From assembly GCF_009867135.1 (NCBI RefSeq), contig NZ_CP047226.1, positions 1 to 64,000 of the forward strand: 64,000 bases of DNA. Direction: 5' to 3'. Positions 20,079 to 34,130 of the stretch are shown here, piece after piece (the stretch's first letter is position 1; the number at the start of each line of letters is the position of its first letter). This DNA comes from Moraxella osloensis. Lineage in GTDB: Bacteria; Pseudomonadota; Gammaproteobacteria; Pseudomonadales; Moraxellaceae. The notes under the pieces are model-generated. The model saw only the letters and a program-made list of their open reading frames with translations, had not been told where the DNA came from and searched no databases. The translations under genes were made by a program, and so were the position numbers.

Positions 20079-20357
20079 GTCCTACTCCTTATTATCGTAA
20101 ATTGTTATACTACATTTTTTAGTAAATCACCTATTTGCTGACTCATTATACAAACAAATAAGGTAAAAAACTGTAATCAGCGTTATCAAAAAGTTAATCA
20201 TTTTAATTAATATTTTGAATCATAATGAAATGTATGATTTATTTTATACAATTATCTTTTGAGTAAATATTGGGTCAATTGTTAAAAATTGACAAAATCA
20301 GTTATGATAGGGCAGATTTTTTAGATTTTATTCAACAAATTTGATAAGGAAAACCTC

Positions 20358-20846
20358 ATGCCATCATTTGACGTGGTTTCAGAATTACAGTTATTTGAAG
20401 TTAAACATGCCGTGCAAAATACCGAGAAAGAAATCGCCACCCGTTTTGACTTTAAAGGCAGTGATATTAAAGTAGAACTCAATGAGAAAGACAAAAAAAT
20501 CACCATCACCGCAGACAATGAGTTGCAGATGGAAAACGTGTATGCCATGCTTGAGAAAAACATGATAAAACGTGGGGTAGATTTGCAGTCACTCGACCCA
20601 CAGGATAATCAAGGCTCGGGCAAACAAATGAAAAAGGTGGTCAATCTCAAAGATGGACTTGATGGCGATACCGCCAAAAAAATCAGCAAGGCATTAAAAG
20701 AGTCGGATTTGAAAGTATCGGCGGCGATTCAAGGCGATAAAGTACGAGTCAATGATAAGAAAAAAGACACGCTACAGCAAGCGATGGCGTTTTTGAAAGA
20801 AAAACAATTTGGTGTGCCACTGCAATTTAATAATTTTAAAGACTAA
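20358..20846 (+). CDS. YajQ family nucleotide-binding protein
   Basis: YajQ proteins are small cytoplasmic nucleotide-binding proteins; some bind cyclic di-GMP. The 162-residue length matches the family (about 161-163). The N-terminus MPSFDVVSELQLFEVKHAV and the segment EIATRFDFKGSD are hallmarks. C-terminal DKVRVNDKKKDTLQQAMAFLK is also typical. AAGGA precedes the ATG by 8 bases. It is monocistronic with its own terminator. Its physiological role here is not shown by the sequence. Confidence 0.93.
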   Translation: MPSFDVVSELQLFEVKHAVQNTEKEIATRFDFKGSDIKVELNEKDKKITITADNELQMENVYAMLEKNMIKRGVDLQSLDPQDNQGSGKQMKKVVNLKDGLDGDTAKKISKALKESDLKVSAAIQGDKVRVNDKKKDTLQQAMAFLKEKQFGVPLQFNNFKD

Positions 20847-20876
20847 TGCAAAAAATTATTACAAAACAACTAGCAT

Positions 20877-20914
20877 AAAAAAAAGCCCTCGTCTCAAACA
20901 GGGCTTTTATTTTT
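20877..20914. terminator. Terminator between yajQ and hisB
   Basis: The stem AAAAGCCCT at 20881-20889 pairs with AGGGCTTTT at 20900-20908 around a 10-base loop, with A-rich and T-rich flanks suitable for both convergent genes. Confidence 0.8.
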
Positions 20915-20925
20915 ACACGTTGCTA

Positions 20926-21528
20926 TTAAAGGCTTTCTTTGGTAGATGGCAATCTATCGAGTGCGCGTTCATCATATTCCACCGCCATGCGCAGCGCACG
21001 AGCAAAGGCTTTAAAGGTACTTTCAATTTGGTGATGGCTGTTTTTGCCTTTCAAGTTATCCAAATGCACGGTAATCATCGCATGATTGACAAAGCCATAG
21101 AAAAATTCACTAAACAAATCCACATCAAACGCACCAATCATCGCACGGGTAAACGGGATATCCATGTGCAGTCCAGGGCGACCTGAAATATCTACTACCG
21201 CACGGGAGAGGCTTTCATCAAGTGGGGCATAAAAATGTCCATAACGCACGATGCCTTTTTTATCGCCAATTGCTTGTTTAAAGGCTTGACCTAGCGTAAT
21301 ACCGACATCTTCCACGCTATGATGGTCGTCAATGTGGGTGTCGCCGTTACAGGTGATATTCATGTCAATTAAGCCATGCCGTTTGATTTGGTCAAGCATG
21401 TGGTCAAGAAATGGCACGCCCGTGTCAATGTTGCCTTGACCGGTACCGTCAAGGTTGATAGACACGGTAATTTGGGTTTCGGCGGTATTTCGTGTGACAG
21501 TGGCGATACGCGATGGGCGAGTGGTCAT
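20926..21528 (-). CDS. hisB: Imidazoleglycerol-phosphate dehydratase
   Basis: This manganese enzyme converts imidazole glycerol phosphate to imidazole acetol phosphate in histidine synthesis. The 200-residue protein is the monofunctional type, without the phosphatase domain of E. coli HisB. Metal-binding motifs are [11 protein letters not shown] near residue 42, [11 protein letters not shown] near 68 and the [11 protein letters not shown] segment near 167. The start has AGGG 6 bases upstream. No other his genes are adjacent, so the histidine pathway is scattered in this genome. It is followed upstream by def on the same strand, 22 bases apart, so the two may be co-transcribed. Confidence 0.95.
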   Translation of the reverse strand: MTTRPSRIATVTRNTAETQITVSINLDGTGQGNIDTGVPFLDHMLDQIKRHGLIDMNITCNGDTHIDDHHSVEDVGITLGQAFKQAIGDKKGIVRYGHFYAPLDESLSRAVVDISGRPGLHMDIPFTRAMIGAFDVDLFSEFFYGFVNHAMITVHLDNLKGKNSHHQIESTFKAFARALRMAVEYDERALDRLPSTKESL

Positions 21529-21550
21529 GGTTTTCCCTTACAGTTAAAAA

Positions 21551-22081
21551 TCACAATCTTTTATGTTCAGCATCTTTTTCACGTTGTTTGATAACTTTAC
21601 GCACTTTATCACGCGCACGGTCTTGTTTGAGCTTGGATAAATAATCCACAAAAACTTTACCATTTAAGTGGTCAATTTCATGTTGGATACATACGGCAAG
21701 TAGGCCTTGTGCTTCTTCAACAAACGGGTTGCCCTGCGCGTCGAGTGCTTCAATTTTGACATGTTTGGGTCTATCGACTTTGTCATAATATTCCGGTACA
21801 GACAAACACCCTTCTTCGTAGCTATATAATTCATCGGCTAATGGGGTGATAACAGGGTTGATAAACACCCGAGGCTGGCTGCCATCTTCAGATAAGTCCA
21901 TCACCACCAATTGAATGTGCTCATCCACTTGTGTCGCCGCCAGACCAATACCTTTGGCGGCATACATGGTTTCAAACATATCATCAATCAAGGTTTTTAG
22001 GTCATCATCAAAGTGAGTCACAGGCTTGGCAAGGGTACGAAGCCTCGGATCTGGGTAATTTAAAATGGTACGTAAAGTCAT
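21551..22081 (-). CDS. def: Peptide deformylase
   Basis: Deformylase removes the formyl group from the initiator methionine of new proteins. With the ATG at 22081 the protein has 176 residues. All three metal-site motifs are present: GIGLAATQV near residue 44, [10 protein letters not shown] near 88 and [12 protein letters not shown] near 130. A TTG two codons upstream is the alternative start; neither has a strong ribosome binding site. The gene is transcribed toward hisB and diverges from the lysM-dprA-tsaC run, a def and dprA neighbourhood common in gammaproteobacteria. The partner fmt gene is not in the window. Confidence 0.95.
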   Translation of the reverse strand: MTLRTILNYPDPRLRTLAKPVTHFDDDLKTLIDDMFETMYAAKGIGLAATQVDEHIQLVVMDLSEDGSQPRVFINPVITPLADELYSYEEGCLSVPEYYDKVDRPKHVKIEALDAQGNPFVEEAQGLLAVCIQHEIDHLNGKVFVDYLSKLKQDRARDKVRKVIKQREKDAEHKRL

Positions 22082-22455
22082 AATCAATCAACTGTTAATA
22101 AGGCAAATAATAGGGCAAAAGTTATCTAAAAAAATTGGCATAGGGTAACGCAAACGCTAAAGTTTGGCTACTATAACTTATATATAGGTGCAAACCAATC
22201 GCTTCACAATAGCAAATAATCAATGATAATCATTGAGCCATTAAAATCCACCAAAACCAAATCATTTAAAAAAACGATTTAAAGAGAAAATTTATGAAGC
22301 CCTAATTATTTTATGCTATGCTAACCAAAATTTACATAGTGCAAATTATCGGTGATTTTGCGACACATAACACAACATTTGGCTATGATTTTTATAAGTG
22401 ATGGTAAAGCGTATGCCATTTAAAGCGTTAAGCGGTTAACCTTGAGCATTGGGCT
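22082..22455. other. Divergent intergenic region between def and the lysM gene
   Basis: The 374 bases hold no supported gene. They contain a Fur-box-like core at 22222-22234 (listed separately) and AT-rich stretches. No strong promoter could be assigned to either gene. Confidence 0.45.
22222..22234. promoter_or_regulatory. Fur-box-like palindrome
   Basis: AATGATAATCATT is identical to the central 13 positions of the 19-bp Fur box consensus, but the three flanking bases on each side do not match. It lies 141 bases from the def start and 222 from the lysM gene start, so the target is unclear. Confidence 0.4.
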
Positions 22456-23559
22456 ATGACAAACTATAACACCACGACAATGAAAAAATTATCCTTCGCT
22501 TTGTTGGCAACCCTAGGTATGACAGTGACTTCGTTAGCCGCTGCTAACAACCCGCCACCTCGTATCAAAGCCGATGCGCCCAACCGTTATGTGGTAAAAA
22601 AAGGTGATACGCTTTGGGATATCTCCGGTAAATTCTTAGAAAGTCCGTGGCGCTGGAAAGAAATTTGGGCGACCAATAAACAGATTCGTAATCCGAATCT
22701 GATTTATCCAAAAGATGTGATTATCTTATGTGTGATTAAAGGGCAAAAATTGGTCGGTGTAGATACGGGGGAAGGCTGTGCAGGCATTGAAAAAGCCATG
22801 AACGCGCCAGTCACCACAACCACAGTGGTAAGTGCTGCAGGTAGTATCGCTGCGATTCCTTTGACTGCCATTGAAACATGGCTTGAGCGCAATATCATCG
22901 TATCGCCTGATGACTTTAAAACTACCCCCTATGTGCTGGCTTCAAAAGATAAAAACATTATCACAGGTGTCGGTAACAAAATCTATGCCAAAGGCGTGCC
23001 ACTCATTGTGGGACAACGCTATGGCGTGTACCGTGAGGGCGAACCGTATGTTGACCCAACCACCCGTAAAGTCATCGGTCTTGAAGTCACCCAAGTTGCC
23101 GCAGGTATCGTCACTAGCGTAGCATCAAACGGTGTTTCTAGTATCGAGCTTAAAAAATCGTATGGTCAAGAAGTGCGCGAAGGTGACCGTGTATTTGTCG
23201 AAGTCGGTCAGTACTTGCCACCCGCGTTTTATCCAAAACCTGCCAGCGTTACCCGTGGCGGTCGCGTGATTCGTATTTTAAACTCAATTAGTAGTGCGGG
23301 TCGAGATGGAGTGATTGCCATTAATTTGGGCACCAGCCAAGGCGCTGAGCCAGGCGATGTGTTGACGGTTTATCAAAAAGGCGCTTTAGTGTTGGACGAC
23401 TATTCATCCGTGAAAGGTGGGGCAGTACGGTTGCCAAGTGAGCAAATCGGTCATGTGATGGTATTTAAAGCATTTAACGATATTAGCTACGCTTATGTAC
23501 TTGATGCAGAAGCACCGATTCATGAGCAAGATTTTTTATTGCCTGCGGTCGGCAACTAA
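22456..23559 (+). CDS. Secreted LysM-domain protein
   Basis: The 367-residue protein has a signal peptide (hydrophobic LSFALLATLGMTVTSLAAA) followed by a LysM peptidoglycan-binding domain: RYVVKKGDTLWDISGKF near residue 46 through NPNLIYPKDVI. The remaining 250 residues resemble the conserved partner protein found upstream of dprA in many gammaproteobacteria. It probably binds cell wall in the periplasm. A second possible start, ATG at 22480, would give a shorter signal peptide; the chosen one has GAG nine bases upstream. A strong hairpin follows before dprA. Confidence 0.88.
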   Translation: MTNYNTTTMKKLSFALLATLGMTVTSLAAANNPPPRIKADAPNRYVVKKGDTLWDISGKFLESPWRWKEIWATNKQIRNPNLIYPKDVIILCVIKGQKLVGVDTGEGCAGIEKAMNAPVTTTTVVSAAGSIAAIPLTAIETWLERNIIVSPDDFKTTPYVLASKDKNIITGVGNKIYAKGVPLIVGQRYGVYREGEPYVDPTTRKVIGLEVTQVAAGIVTSVASNGVSSIELKKSYGQEVREGDRVFVEVGQYLPPAFYPKPASVTRGGRVIRILNSISSAGRDGVIAINLGTSQGAEPGDVLTVYQKGALVLDDYSSVKGGAVRLPSEQIGHVMVFKAFNDISYAYVLDAEAPIHEQDFLLPAVGN

Positions 23560-23616
23560 CGCTTTCGCTTACCTTTGCTTGCCCTTGCTTATGCTTGATG
23601 GGTAAGCGATTGTTCA

Positions 23617-23641
23617 AAAGCCAGTCACCTTGACTGGCTTT
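23617..23641 (+). terminator. Hairpin terminator after the lysM gene
   Basis: A perfect 11-bp stem, AAAGCCAGTCA at 23617-23627 with TGACTGGCTTT at 23631-23641, has a 3-base loop. The T-run is interrupted (TGCTGTCTTT), so some read-through into dprA is possible. Confidence 0.65.
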
Positions 23642-23724
23642 GCTGTCTTTAAAGTTTTTATTGTGAGAAAAATTTATAATAGCAAACATTCATAAGCCCT
23701 ATACATGCCTAAGGAATATATGTG

Positions 23725-24954
23725 ATGCAGGACTATCAGCCTAACCTAAACCCGGCGCAGCAGGCTGCCCTATTGTTATGGCATTTAGTGAACTTATCGG
23801 TGCCGGTTTATAATAAGCTTGTAGCGCGTTTTGGTAGCGCTGAACAAGCCATTCAAGCCAAGCTAGCAGACTGGCAAGCACTGGGCTTGCATGATAATCA
23901 CCACAAACGCTTTGCTGAGTTTATCAGCGCCAGTCGAACCAGCCAATTTTTGCATGATACGCTATTAGAACTATCACAAGGGCAGTATGGGGTTGTGTTT
24001 GATAATGACCCTTTATATCCCACGCAGTTAAAAAACATCTATGACCCACCGCCTTTGCTATTGTATCAAGGCAACTTATCTGCCTTAAGCCAACCACAAT
24101 TGGCGATTGTTGGGAGTCGTAAACCTAGCCCACATGCCGAAAAAATTGCCTTTGATATGGCGCAATATTTGGCGCACGAAGGTTTATGGATCACCAGTGG
24201 CATGGCAGAAGGGATTGACAAACAAGCGCATTTAGGTGCGTTAAGTCTACAGATGACGGGCACACAAGGTGGTACTATTGCGGTACTGGGCAATGGTATT
24301 AAACATTGTTATCCAAAAAATCACGCCGGCCTTAAAGCCCATATTATTGCGTCAGGTGGCTGCGTCATTAGTGAATTATTGCCTGATATGCCGAGCAATC
24401 GTTACCATTTTCCAAGGCGCAATCGTCTCGTCGCTGGGCTAAGTTTGGCAACTCTGGTTGTAGAAGCCGCTGCCAAAAGCGGCTCGCTCATCACGGCCAG
24501 AGAAGCCAACGAGCAAGGCAAACAAGTTTTTGCTATTCCTAGTCATATTGACAACCTCAACGCCAAAGGTTGCCACCAATTGATTCGTGAGGGTGCGACC
24601 TTGGTCGATCATCCATCACAAATTTTGGAAGATTTATCAATTTTTAAATCACCGCTTGTCAAAGCCAATGAGGTTGAAACAGCGCCGATAGTTGCACAGG
24701 CAGTGAGCAATAGCCCTCAATTACCGTCCGAATCAGCACAAAACACCCAGCCGCACCAAGCGCCATTGGCGATGGATGTGGCGCCGCATTTGCAGACCCT
24801 ACTTAATCAACTCGATTGGGTAGGGCAGGATTTAGACAGCTTGGTCGATAAGACCCGCACCGATATTGCGACACTCATGGGCTGGCTGATTGAGCTTGAG
24901 CTAATGGGACTGGTGATGCAGCGCGGCGGTCTATATATGCGCTGCCGCCCTTAA
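23725..24954 (+). CDS. dprA: DNA processing protein DprA
   Basis: DprA protects incoming single-stranded DNA and loads RecA during natural transformation. The 409-residue protein has the Rossmann-like core: LAIVGSRKPSPH near residue 128, ITSGMAEGIDKQAHLGAL near 155, GNGIKHCYPKNH and LTVVEAA-like LATLVVEAAAKSGSLITA near 246. A C-terminal winged-helix (DMAP-like) ends the protein. AAGGA lies 9 bases before the ATG and 6 before the adjacent GTG at 23722, so either may be used. Natural competence is well known in this family, and DprA fits it. tsaC follows 49 bases later. Confidence 0.95.
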   Translation: MQDYQPNLNPAQQAALLLWHLVNLSVPVYNKLVARFGSAEQAIQAKLADWQALGLHDNHHKRFAEFISASRTSQFLHDTLLELSQGQYGVVFDNDPLYPTQLKNIYDPPPLLLYQGNLSALSQPQLAIVGSRKPSPHAEKIAFDMAQYLAHEGLWITSGMAEGIDKQAHLGALSLQMTGTQGGTIAVLGNGIKHCYPKNHAGLKAHIIASGGCVISELLPDMPSNRYHFPRRNRLVAGLSLATLVVEAAAKSGSLITAREANEQGKQVFAIPSHIDNLNAKGCHQLIREGATLVDHPSQILEDLSIFKSPLVKANEVETAPIVAQAVSNSPQLPSESAQNTQPHQAPLAMDVAPHLQTLLNQLDWVGQDLDSLVDKTRTDIATLMGWLIELELMGLVMQRGGLYMRCRP

Positions 24955-25003
24955 TTTTGATAAGCGATGAGCAAAGAAAACTACAAAATAATCGAGGTAT
25001 ATA

Positions 25004-25609
25004 ATGCAATTTAATGACACCCAGCTCGATGCAGTTCAGCAATTTTTACAAGCCGGCAATCTACTGGCTTATCCAACCGAAGCGGTGTGGGGAATCGGCT
25101 GTGACCCATTTAACGAAATCGCAGTGAAACAGATTTTAGCGATTAAACAGCGTCCAATCGAAAAAGGCATGATTGTTATCACAGGCGATATCGCCCATAT
25201 TCAGCCATTCTTACAGCCGTTACCACAGGAGGTAGTCAACACCATTGCGACAAGTTGGCAGTCTAGCGATGCACAAGCCACCACTTGGTTGTTACCGATT
25301 CCTGCATCATTGCAAAGAAAAATCCCCGAGTGGGTCACAGGTGGGCGAGATAGCTTAGCCATACGAGTGATTAGCCATCCGATGATTGCCAAACTATGCA
25401 ATCACATCGCCCACGTAGACAACAATAACCCATTTGGATTTTTGGTATCCACAAGTTGTAACCTATCTGGCTTAACGCCTGCTAATGATTTCGCGGCTGC
25501 TTATCATTACTTCGGTGATGCCATCGGTTATTTACTCGGCGACACCCTTGGATTTGTTCGACCTAGCCAGATTTTTGATGCACTAACCCAACAACAAGTA
25601 CGCGCTTAA
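25004..25609 (+). CDS. tsaC: L-threonylcarbamoyladenylate synthase TsaC
   Basis: TsaC makes threonylcarbamoyl-AMP for the t6A modification of tRNAs reading ANN codons. The 201-residue protein is a YrdC/Sua5 domain with LLAYPTEAVWGIGCDPFN near residue 20, KQRPIEKGMIVI near 46 and the late STSCNLSGLTPAND near 152. The short form (no Sua5 C-terminal domain) is the TsaC type. It follows dprA, the classic gammaproteobacterial order dprA-lysM-tsaC. The ribosome binding site GAGG is 7 bases upstream. Confidence 0.94.
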   Translation: MQFNDTQLDAVQQFLQAGNLLAYPTEAVWGIGCDPFNEIAVKQILAIKQRPIEKGMIVITGDIAHIQPFLQPLPQEVVNTIATSWQSSDAQATTWLLPIPASLQRKIPEWVTGGRDSLAIRVISHPMIAKLCNHIAHVDNNNPFGFLVSTSCNLSGLTPANDFAAAYHYFGDAIGYLLGDTLGFVRPSQIFDALTQQQVRA

Positions 25610-25726
25610 CGCCTTGTTTTTGGGAATATTTGTAGCGATTTTTATTCCCTAATTTCATAAATACGCAAATTTAGTGTGGATATATATGAAAAACGCCATT
25701 TTGACCCGCAAATAATGCGACTCACT

Positions 25727-25753
25727 CTTGAAATCAAAGGAATTAACCATTAT
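25727..25753 (+). promoter_or_regulatory. Candidate heat-shock (sigma-32) promoter for grpE
   Basis: CTTGAA at 25727-25732 is followed 14 bases later by CCATTAT, close to the sigma-32 pattern CTTGAA-(13-17)-CCCATNT. It lies 80 bases upstream of grpE, a known heat-shock gene in other proteobacteria. Confidence 0.5.
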
Positions 25754-25832
25754 CAAAGCCAATAACTTTAACCGTTTTAACGTGTAACTGTTACCTTGGT
25801 GACGGTTACTTTGATAATAGGAGTGATGATTG

Positions 25833-26414
25833 ATGAATTCAGCTGATAATAACCAAAATACGCAACCGCAAAATCAAACTGACGCCGTCTCAACGGAGTT
25901 AAAAGATGCCATGGAACAGTTTGAGCCAAGTAACGAGCAAAAAACCATTCCTAGCGACATCAATTTGAGCACCTACGAGCAGCGTATTGCCGAGCTTGAA
26001 GGTCAAGTCAAAGAAGCCAAAGAAGCCCATGCCCGTGCCAATGCTGAAGCCTACAATGCGCGCAACCGCATGGAGCAAGAAACCGAAAAAACCAAAAAAT
26101 TTGCTTTAGAAAAATTTGCCAAAGACCTATTAGACACTGTTGATAACCTTGAACGTGCGATTGAAAGCAGCCAATCTGACAATGATCCTGTGCTTGAAGG
26201 CGTCAAACTCACCCACAAATCGCTGATTGCGGTGCTAGAAAAATACGGTGTTAAAGTGGTCAATCCACAAGGCGAAACATTTAATGCCGACCTACATGAA
26301 GCCGTGGGTATCGACCCAGAAGCGAGCGCCAACCAAGTCGGTCAAGTACTACAAAAAGGTTATACACTACATGAGCGTTTATTGCGCCCAGCCATGGTTC
26401 GCGTTGGCAGCTAG
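25833..26414 (+). CDS. grpE: Nucleotide exchange factor GrpE
   Basis: GrpE releases ADP from DnaK to reset the chaperone cycle. The 193-residue protein has a long N-terminal coiled coil (YEQRIAELEGQVKEAKEAHARA near residue 50, split by ARNRMEQETEKTKKFA) and a C-terminal beta domain ending in LRPAMVRVG. GGAG lies 9 bases before the ATG at 25833; a TTG one codon upstream is less likely. dnaK follows 161 bases later. A heat-shock promoter candidate lies upstream. Confidence 0.95.
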   Translation: MNSADNNQNTQPQNQTDAVSTELKDAMEQFEPSNEQKTIPSDINLSTYEQRIAELEGQVKEAKEAHARANAEAYNARNRMEQETEKTKKFALEKFAKDLLDTVDNLERAIESSQSDNDPVLEGVKLTHKSLIAVLEKYGVKVVNPQGETFNADLHEAVGIDPEASANQVGQVLQKGYTLHERLLRPAMVRVGS

Positions 26415-26480
26415 TAGGCAAGCAGTCAACAACGGATTGACTGATTGGTTACAACTGTAGCAAAAAACTTTTGCTAACTG

Positions 26481-26509
26481 CTTGAAAAAAACCATCGTTA
26501 AACCGATAT
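26481..26509 (+). promoter_or_regulatory. Candidate sigma-32 promoter for dnaK
   Basis: CTTGAAA at 26481-26487 is followed 15 bases later by CCGATAT at 26503-26509, matching six of seven positions of CCCATNT. It lies between grpE and dnaK, 66 bases upstream of the dnaK ATG. Confidence 0.5.
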
Positions 26510-26575
26510 AAAAATACAAGACAACGTGGTGCTCATCACCACTTACCATCAAAATAAAAATTGGAGAATTTAATT

Positions 26576-28498
26576 ATGGCTAAAATTATTGGTATTGACT
26601 TAGGTACAACCAACTCATGTGTTGCAGTGATGGAAGGTGACAAAGTTAAAGTCATCGACAATGCTGAAGGCGCACGTACCACCCCATCAATAGTTGCTTA
26701 TAAAGATGACGGCGAAATCTTAGTGGGTCAATCAGCCAAACGCCAAGCGGTAACTAACCCACAAAATACCTTATTTGCTATCAAGCGTTTGATTGGTCGC
26801 AAGTTTGAAGACAAAGTCGTGCAAAAAGACATCGGCATGGTGCCATATAAAATTGTCAAAGCTGACAATGGCGATGCTTGGGTTGACATCAACGGTAAAA
26901 AATTAGCACCACCCCAAATCTCTGCTGAAGTTTTGAAAAAAATGAAAAAAACTGCAGAAGATTATCTGGGTGAAAGTGTCACTGAAGCGGTAGTAACGGT
27001 CCCTGCTTACTTCAACGACAGCCAACGTCAAGCTACTAAAGACGCGGGTAAAATCGCAGGTCTTGATGTCAAACGTATCATCAACGAACCTACAGCGGCA
27101 GCTTTAGCTTACGGTATGGACAAGAAAGGCGGTGCAGATCGTAAGATTGCGGTTTATGACTTAGGTGGTGGTACTTTCGATATTTCAATCATCGAAATCG
27201 CAGACGTTGATGGCGAGCAGCAATTTGAAGTGCTTTCAACCAATGGTGACACCTTCTTAGGCGGTGAAGACTTTGATTTAACCTTAATTGACTACTTGGT
27301 TGAAGAATTCAAAAAAGAAAACAGTGTGAACCTAAAAGGTGACCCACTGGCAATGCAACGCTTAAAAGAAGCGGCAGAGAAAGCAAAAATCGAACTTTCA
27401 AGCTCACAAAGCACGGATATTAACTTACCGTACATTACTGCCGATGCCACAGGTCCAAAACACTTAGTGGTGAACGTAACCCGTGCCAAGTTAGAAAGCT
27501 TAACTGAAGCGCTTGTCAACCGTACCATTGAGCCTTGTAAAATCGCATTGAGTGACGCGGGCTTAAAAGCATCTGATATTGATGATGTTATCTTGGTAGG
27601 TGGTCAAAGCCGTATGCCACTGGTACAACAACGTGTTCAAGAATTTTTCGGCAAAGAGCCACGTAAAGATGTGAATCCTGATGAAGCCGTAGCGATGGGT
27701 GCAGCGATTCAAGGTGCGGTACTGTCGGGTGACAAAACTGACGTACTACTGCTTGATGTGACACCGTTAACGCTAGGTATCGAAACCATGGGCGGCGTGT
27801 TGACACCAATCATTGAGAAAAACACCATGATTCCAACCAAGAAATCACAAGTGTTCTCTACAGCGGATGACAATCAACCAGCAGTAACTATTCAGGTCTA
27901 CCAAGGTGAACGTAAAATTGCCGCACAAAACAAATTGCTTGGACGTTTCGATTTGACCGATATTCCACCCGCACCGCGTGGCGTACCACAAATTGAAGTT
28001 ACCTTTGACATCAACGCTGATGGCATCATGAATATCTCAGCGAAAGATAAAGGGACTGGTAAAGCACAAAGTATCCAAATTAAAGCCGACTCAGGTCTAT
28101 CAGACTCAGAAATCGAGCAAATGATTCGTGATGCTGAAGCCAATGCCGCTGAAGATGCCAAATTTGCTGAACTTGCGCAAGTACGTAACGAAGCAGATGG
28201 TCGTATTCATGGCGTACAAAAAGCCATGAAAGATGCCGCTGATAAAGTAACCGATAGCGATAAAACCGCAGTAGAAGACGCTATCAAAGCGCTAGAATTG
28301 GCGGTTAAAGAAGATAATCTAGATGACATCAAGTCAAAACTTGAAGCCCTAGACAATGCCTTCTTACCGGTTAGTCAAAAAATCTATGCTGACGCAGGCG
28401 CTACTGCAGAAGCGGGTGATGCACAGCCACAACAAACCCAGCAAGATGATGGGGTGGTCGATGCAGAATTCACCGAAGTAAAAGATGACAATAAATAA
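26576..28498 (+). CDS. dnaK: Chaperone protein DnaK (Hsp70)
   Basis: DnaK binds exposed hydrophobic peptides and folds proteins in an ATP cycle with DnaJ and GrpE. The 640-residue protein starts at 26576, with GGAG about 10 bases upstream. The ATPase domain has [16 protein letters not shown] at the N-terminus, [13 protein letters not shown] near 195 and [13 protein letters not shown] near 340. The substrate-binding domain and the acidic C-terminus ending in a [12 protein letters not shown] tail are typical. Unlike the E. coli arrangement, dnaJ does not follow; a terminator and the rRNA operon do. Confidence 0.98.
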   Translation: MAKIIGIDLGTTNSCVAVMEGDKVKVIDNAEGARTTPSIVAYKDDGEILVGQSAKRQAVTNPQNTLFAIKRLIGRKFEDKVVQKDIGMVPYKIVKADNGDAWVDINGKKLAPPQISAEVLKKMKKTAEDYLGESVTEAVVTVPAYFNDSQRQATKDAGKIAGLDVKRIINEPTAAALAYGMDKKGGADRKIAVYDLGGGTFDISIIEIADVDGEQQFEVLSTNGDTFLGGEDFDLTLIDYLVEEFKKENSVNLKGDPLAMQRLKEAAEKAKIELSSSQSTDINLPYITADATGPKHLVVNVTRAKLESLTEALVNRTIEPCKIALSDAGLKASDIDDVILVGGQSRMPLVQQRVQEFFGKEPRKDVNPDEAVAMGAAIQGAVLSGDKTDVLLLDVTPLTLGIETMGGVLTPIIEKNTMIPTKKSQVFSTADDNQPAVTIQVYQGERKIAAQNKLLGRFDLTDIPPAPRGVPQIEVTFDINADGIMNISAKDKGTGKAQSIQIKADSGLSDSEIEQMIRDAEANAAEDAKFAELAQVRNEADGRIHGVQKAMKDAADKVTDSDKTAVEDAIKALELAVKEDNLDDIKSKLEALDNAFLPVSQKIYADAGATAEAGDAQPQQTQQDDGVVDAEFTEVKDDNK

Positions 28499-28520
28499 TC
28501 AGTTCACTGATTACAGCATC

Positions 28521-28555
28521 AATAAAAATACCGCCGCACGGCGGTATTTTTATTT
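28521..28555 (+). terminator. Terminator after dnaK
   Basis: The stem TACCGCC at 28529-28535 pairs with GGCGGTA at 28540-28546 around a 4-base loop, extended by A-T pairs and followed by a TTTTTATTTTATTT tract. Confidence 0.88.
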
Positions 28556-28581
28556 TATTTGAAAATTTTAAGAAAAAGGTG

Positions 28582-28609
28582 TTGACACCGATTCTAATTC
28601 ACGTATAAT
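28582..28609 (+). promoter_or_regulatory. rRNA operon promoter P1
   Basis: TTGACA at 28582-28587 and TATAAT at 28604-28609 are perfect sigma-70 elements with a 16-base spacer. They lie 335 bases upstream of the 16S gene. Confidence 0.8.
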
Positions 28610-28685
28610 ACGCCACCACTGAGCGACGAAGAGTTTACAAATAAGTAAAACAAGTTACGAAGCTTAGAAAGAATTAAAATAAAGC

Positions 28686-28715
28686 TTGACAGAGTAAAAC
28701 AAAACGTATTACAAT
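28686..28715 (+). promoter_or_regulatory. rRNA operon promoter P2 candidate
   Basis: TTGACA at 28686-28691 is followed by TACAAT at 28710-28715 with an 18-base spacer. It lies 104 bases downstream of P1, giving the tandem promoter pattern usual for rRNA operons. The rest of the 28499-28943 leader has no gene. Confidence 0.65.
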
Positions 28716-28943
28716 ATCAAGCTCACCAGATGATAGACGATATCTTTGGTACACTAAATAACAACAAACACAAGAACAACTTGTGTGGATTTTCACTTAG
28801 GGCGATAAAATTAAGACTTTAATTAATTGTATTATCAGAGTGAAGATACTCGTAAGTTTATTTGAGCAAAGACAGTATAAATAATTGAGTCAACAAATTA
28901 AATCTATTGACATCGCATAGCGATGACAATAGATAGAAAGATT

Positions 28944-30475
<1,532 letters not shown>

Positions 30476-30638
30476 ACTAAAGCACTAAGTGAGAATTCAC
30501 AGCAAGTTGTTCTTGTGTATAAATAAGCTAATAATCGTTAATCTACAGCAGCGCAAATAGCAAGGCTAAGACTAAAATCCTTAGCAAAGGATTTTAGCTC
30601 GAACCTAAAATTGCGATGCAATTTTTTAACGGTTCTCG
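30476..30638 (+). other. 16S-tRNA spacer with hairpins
   Basis: The spacer contains two strong hairpins: CTAAAATCCTT at 30572-30582 with its complement at 30587-30597, and AAAATTGC at 30607-30614 with GCAATTTT at 30618-30625, the latter enclosed by GAACC and GGTTC (30601-30605 and 30631-30635). They probably guide rRNA processing. Confidence 0.6.
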
Positions 30639-30715
30639 GGGTCTATAGCTCAGTTGGTTAGAGCACTGCCTTGATAAGGCAGGGGTCATAAGTTCAAGTC
30701 TTATTAGACCCACCA
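30639..30715 (+). tRNA. tRNA-Ile (GAT)
   Basis: A 77-base cloverleaf with acceptor stem GGGTCTA and TAGACCC, anticodon loop CTTGATAAG (anticodon GAT), a TTCAAGT T-loop and an encoded CCA end. It lies in the 16S-23S spacer, the usual place for tRNA-Ile. Confidence 0.97.
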
Positions 30716-30800
30716 TTTAACCAGAGGTTAAATGCTTTAGAATTTACTTCGTAAATTCTCTTGCGCTCGGGCAAAGCGATGCTTTGCTGATCCTTGCTCA

Positions 30801-30876
30801 GGGGCCATAGCTCAGTTGGTAGAGCGCCTGCCTTGCACGCAGGAGGTCAGGAGTTCGACTCTCCTTGGCTCCACCA
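30801..30876 (+). tRNA. tRNA-Ala (TGC)
   Basis: A 76-base cloverleaf with acceptor GGGGCCA and TGGCTCC, anticodon loop CTTGCACG (anticodon TGC), T-loop TTCGACT and an encoded CCA end. It follows tRNA-Ile in the rRNA spacer. Between the two tRNAs lie three more short perfect hairpins. Confidence 0.97.
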
Positions 30877-31174
30877 TAATTAGCTTAACGTTATAAAGCA
30901 GACAGAGTAATTTAGTAAGTATTAAGAGATTACTTCAATCTGTTTTATCAGAAATCACGACCTGCCGAGGGTCTGATAATTCAATAACAACATAGAGAAA
31001 TGAGTCTGGGTTAATTATCAAGTTCCAACGAAGATAATTAACCTTAGTAATCAGCCAATCAGACCCAAAGAAATGATTGGAATAACTGATTACTTAAAAG
31101 TAAAGAGAACTGAATCAAGCGTAAACATAGGTGAAGATCGTTACCATTACCTATACGACCCTTTAGGGTTGTAT

Positions 31175-34034
<2,860 letters not shown>

Positions 34035-34130
34035 ACAACGCCTAAATGGCTTTGTAGGTAATAACGATTATCACCTCGCTTGATATAGCTCATACTTTAC
34101 TTCTAAAATAACTCATTCCTCTATCCCCCT

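Noticed and set aside
20809..21186. Plus-strand frame of 125 codons across the yajQ end and hisB
   Set aside because: It crosses a terminator and lies antisense to hisB, with no recognisable domain or ribosome binding site.
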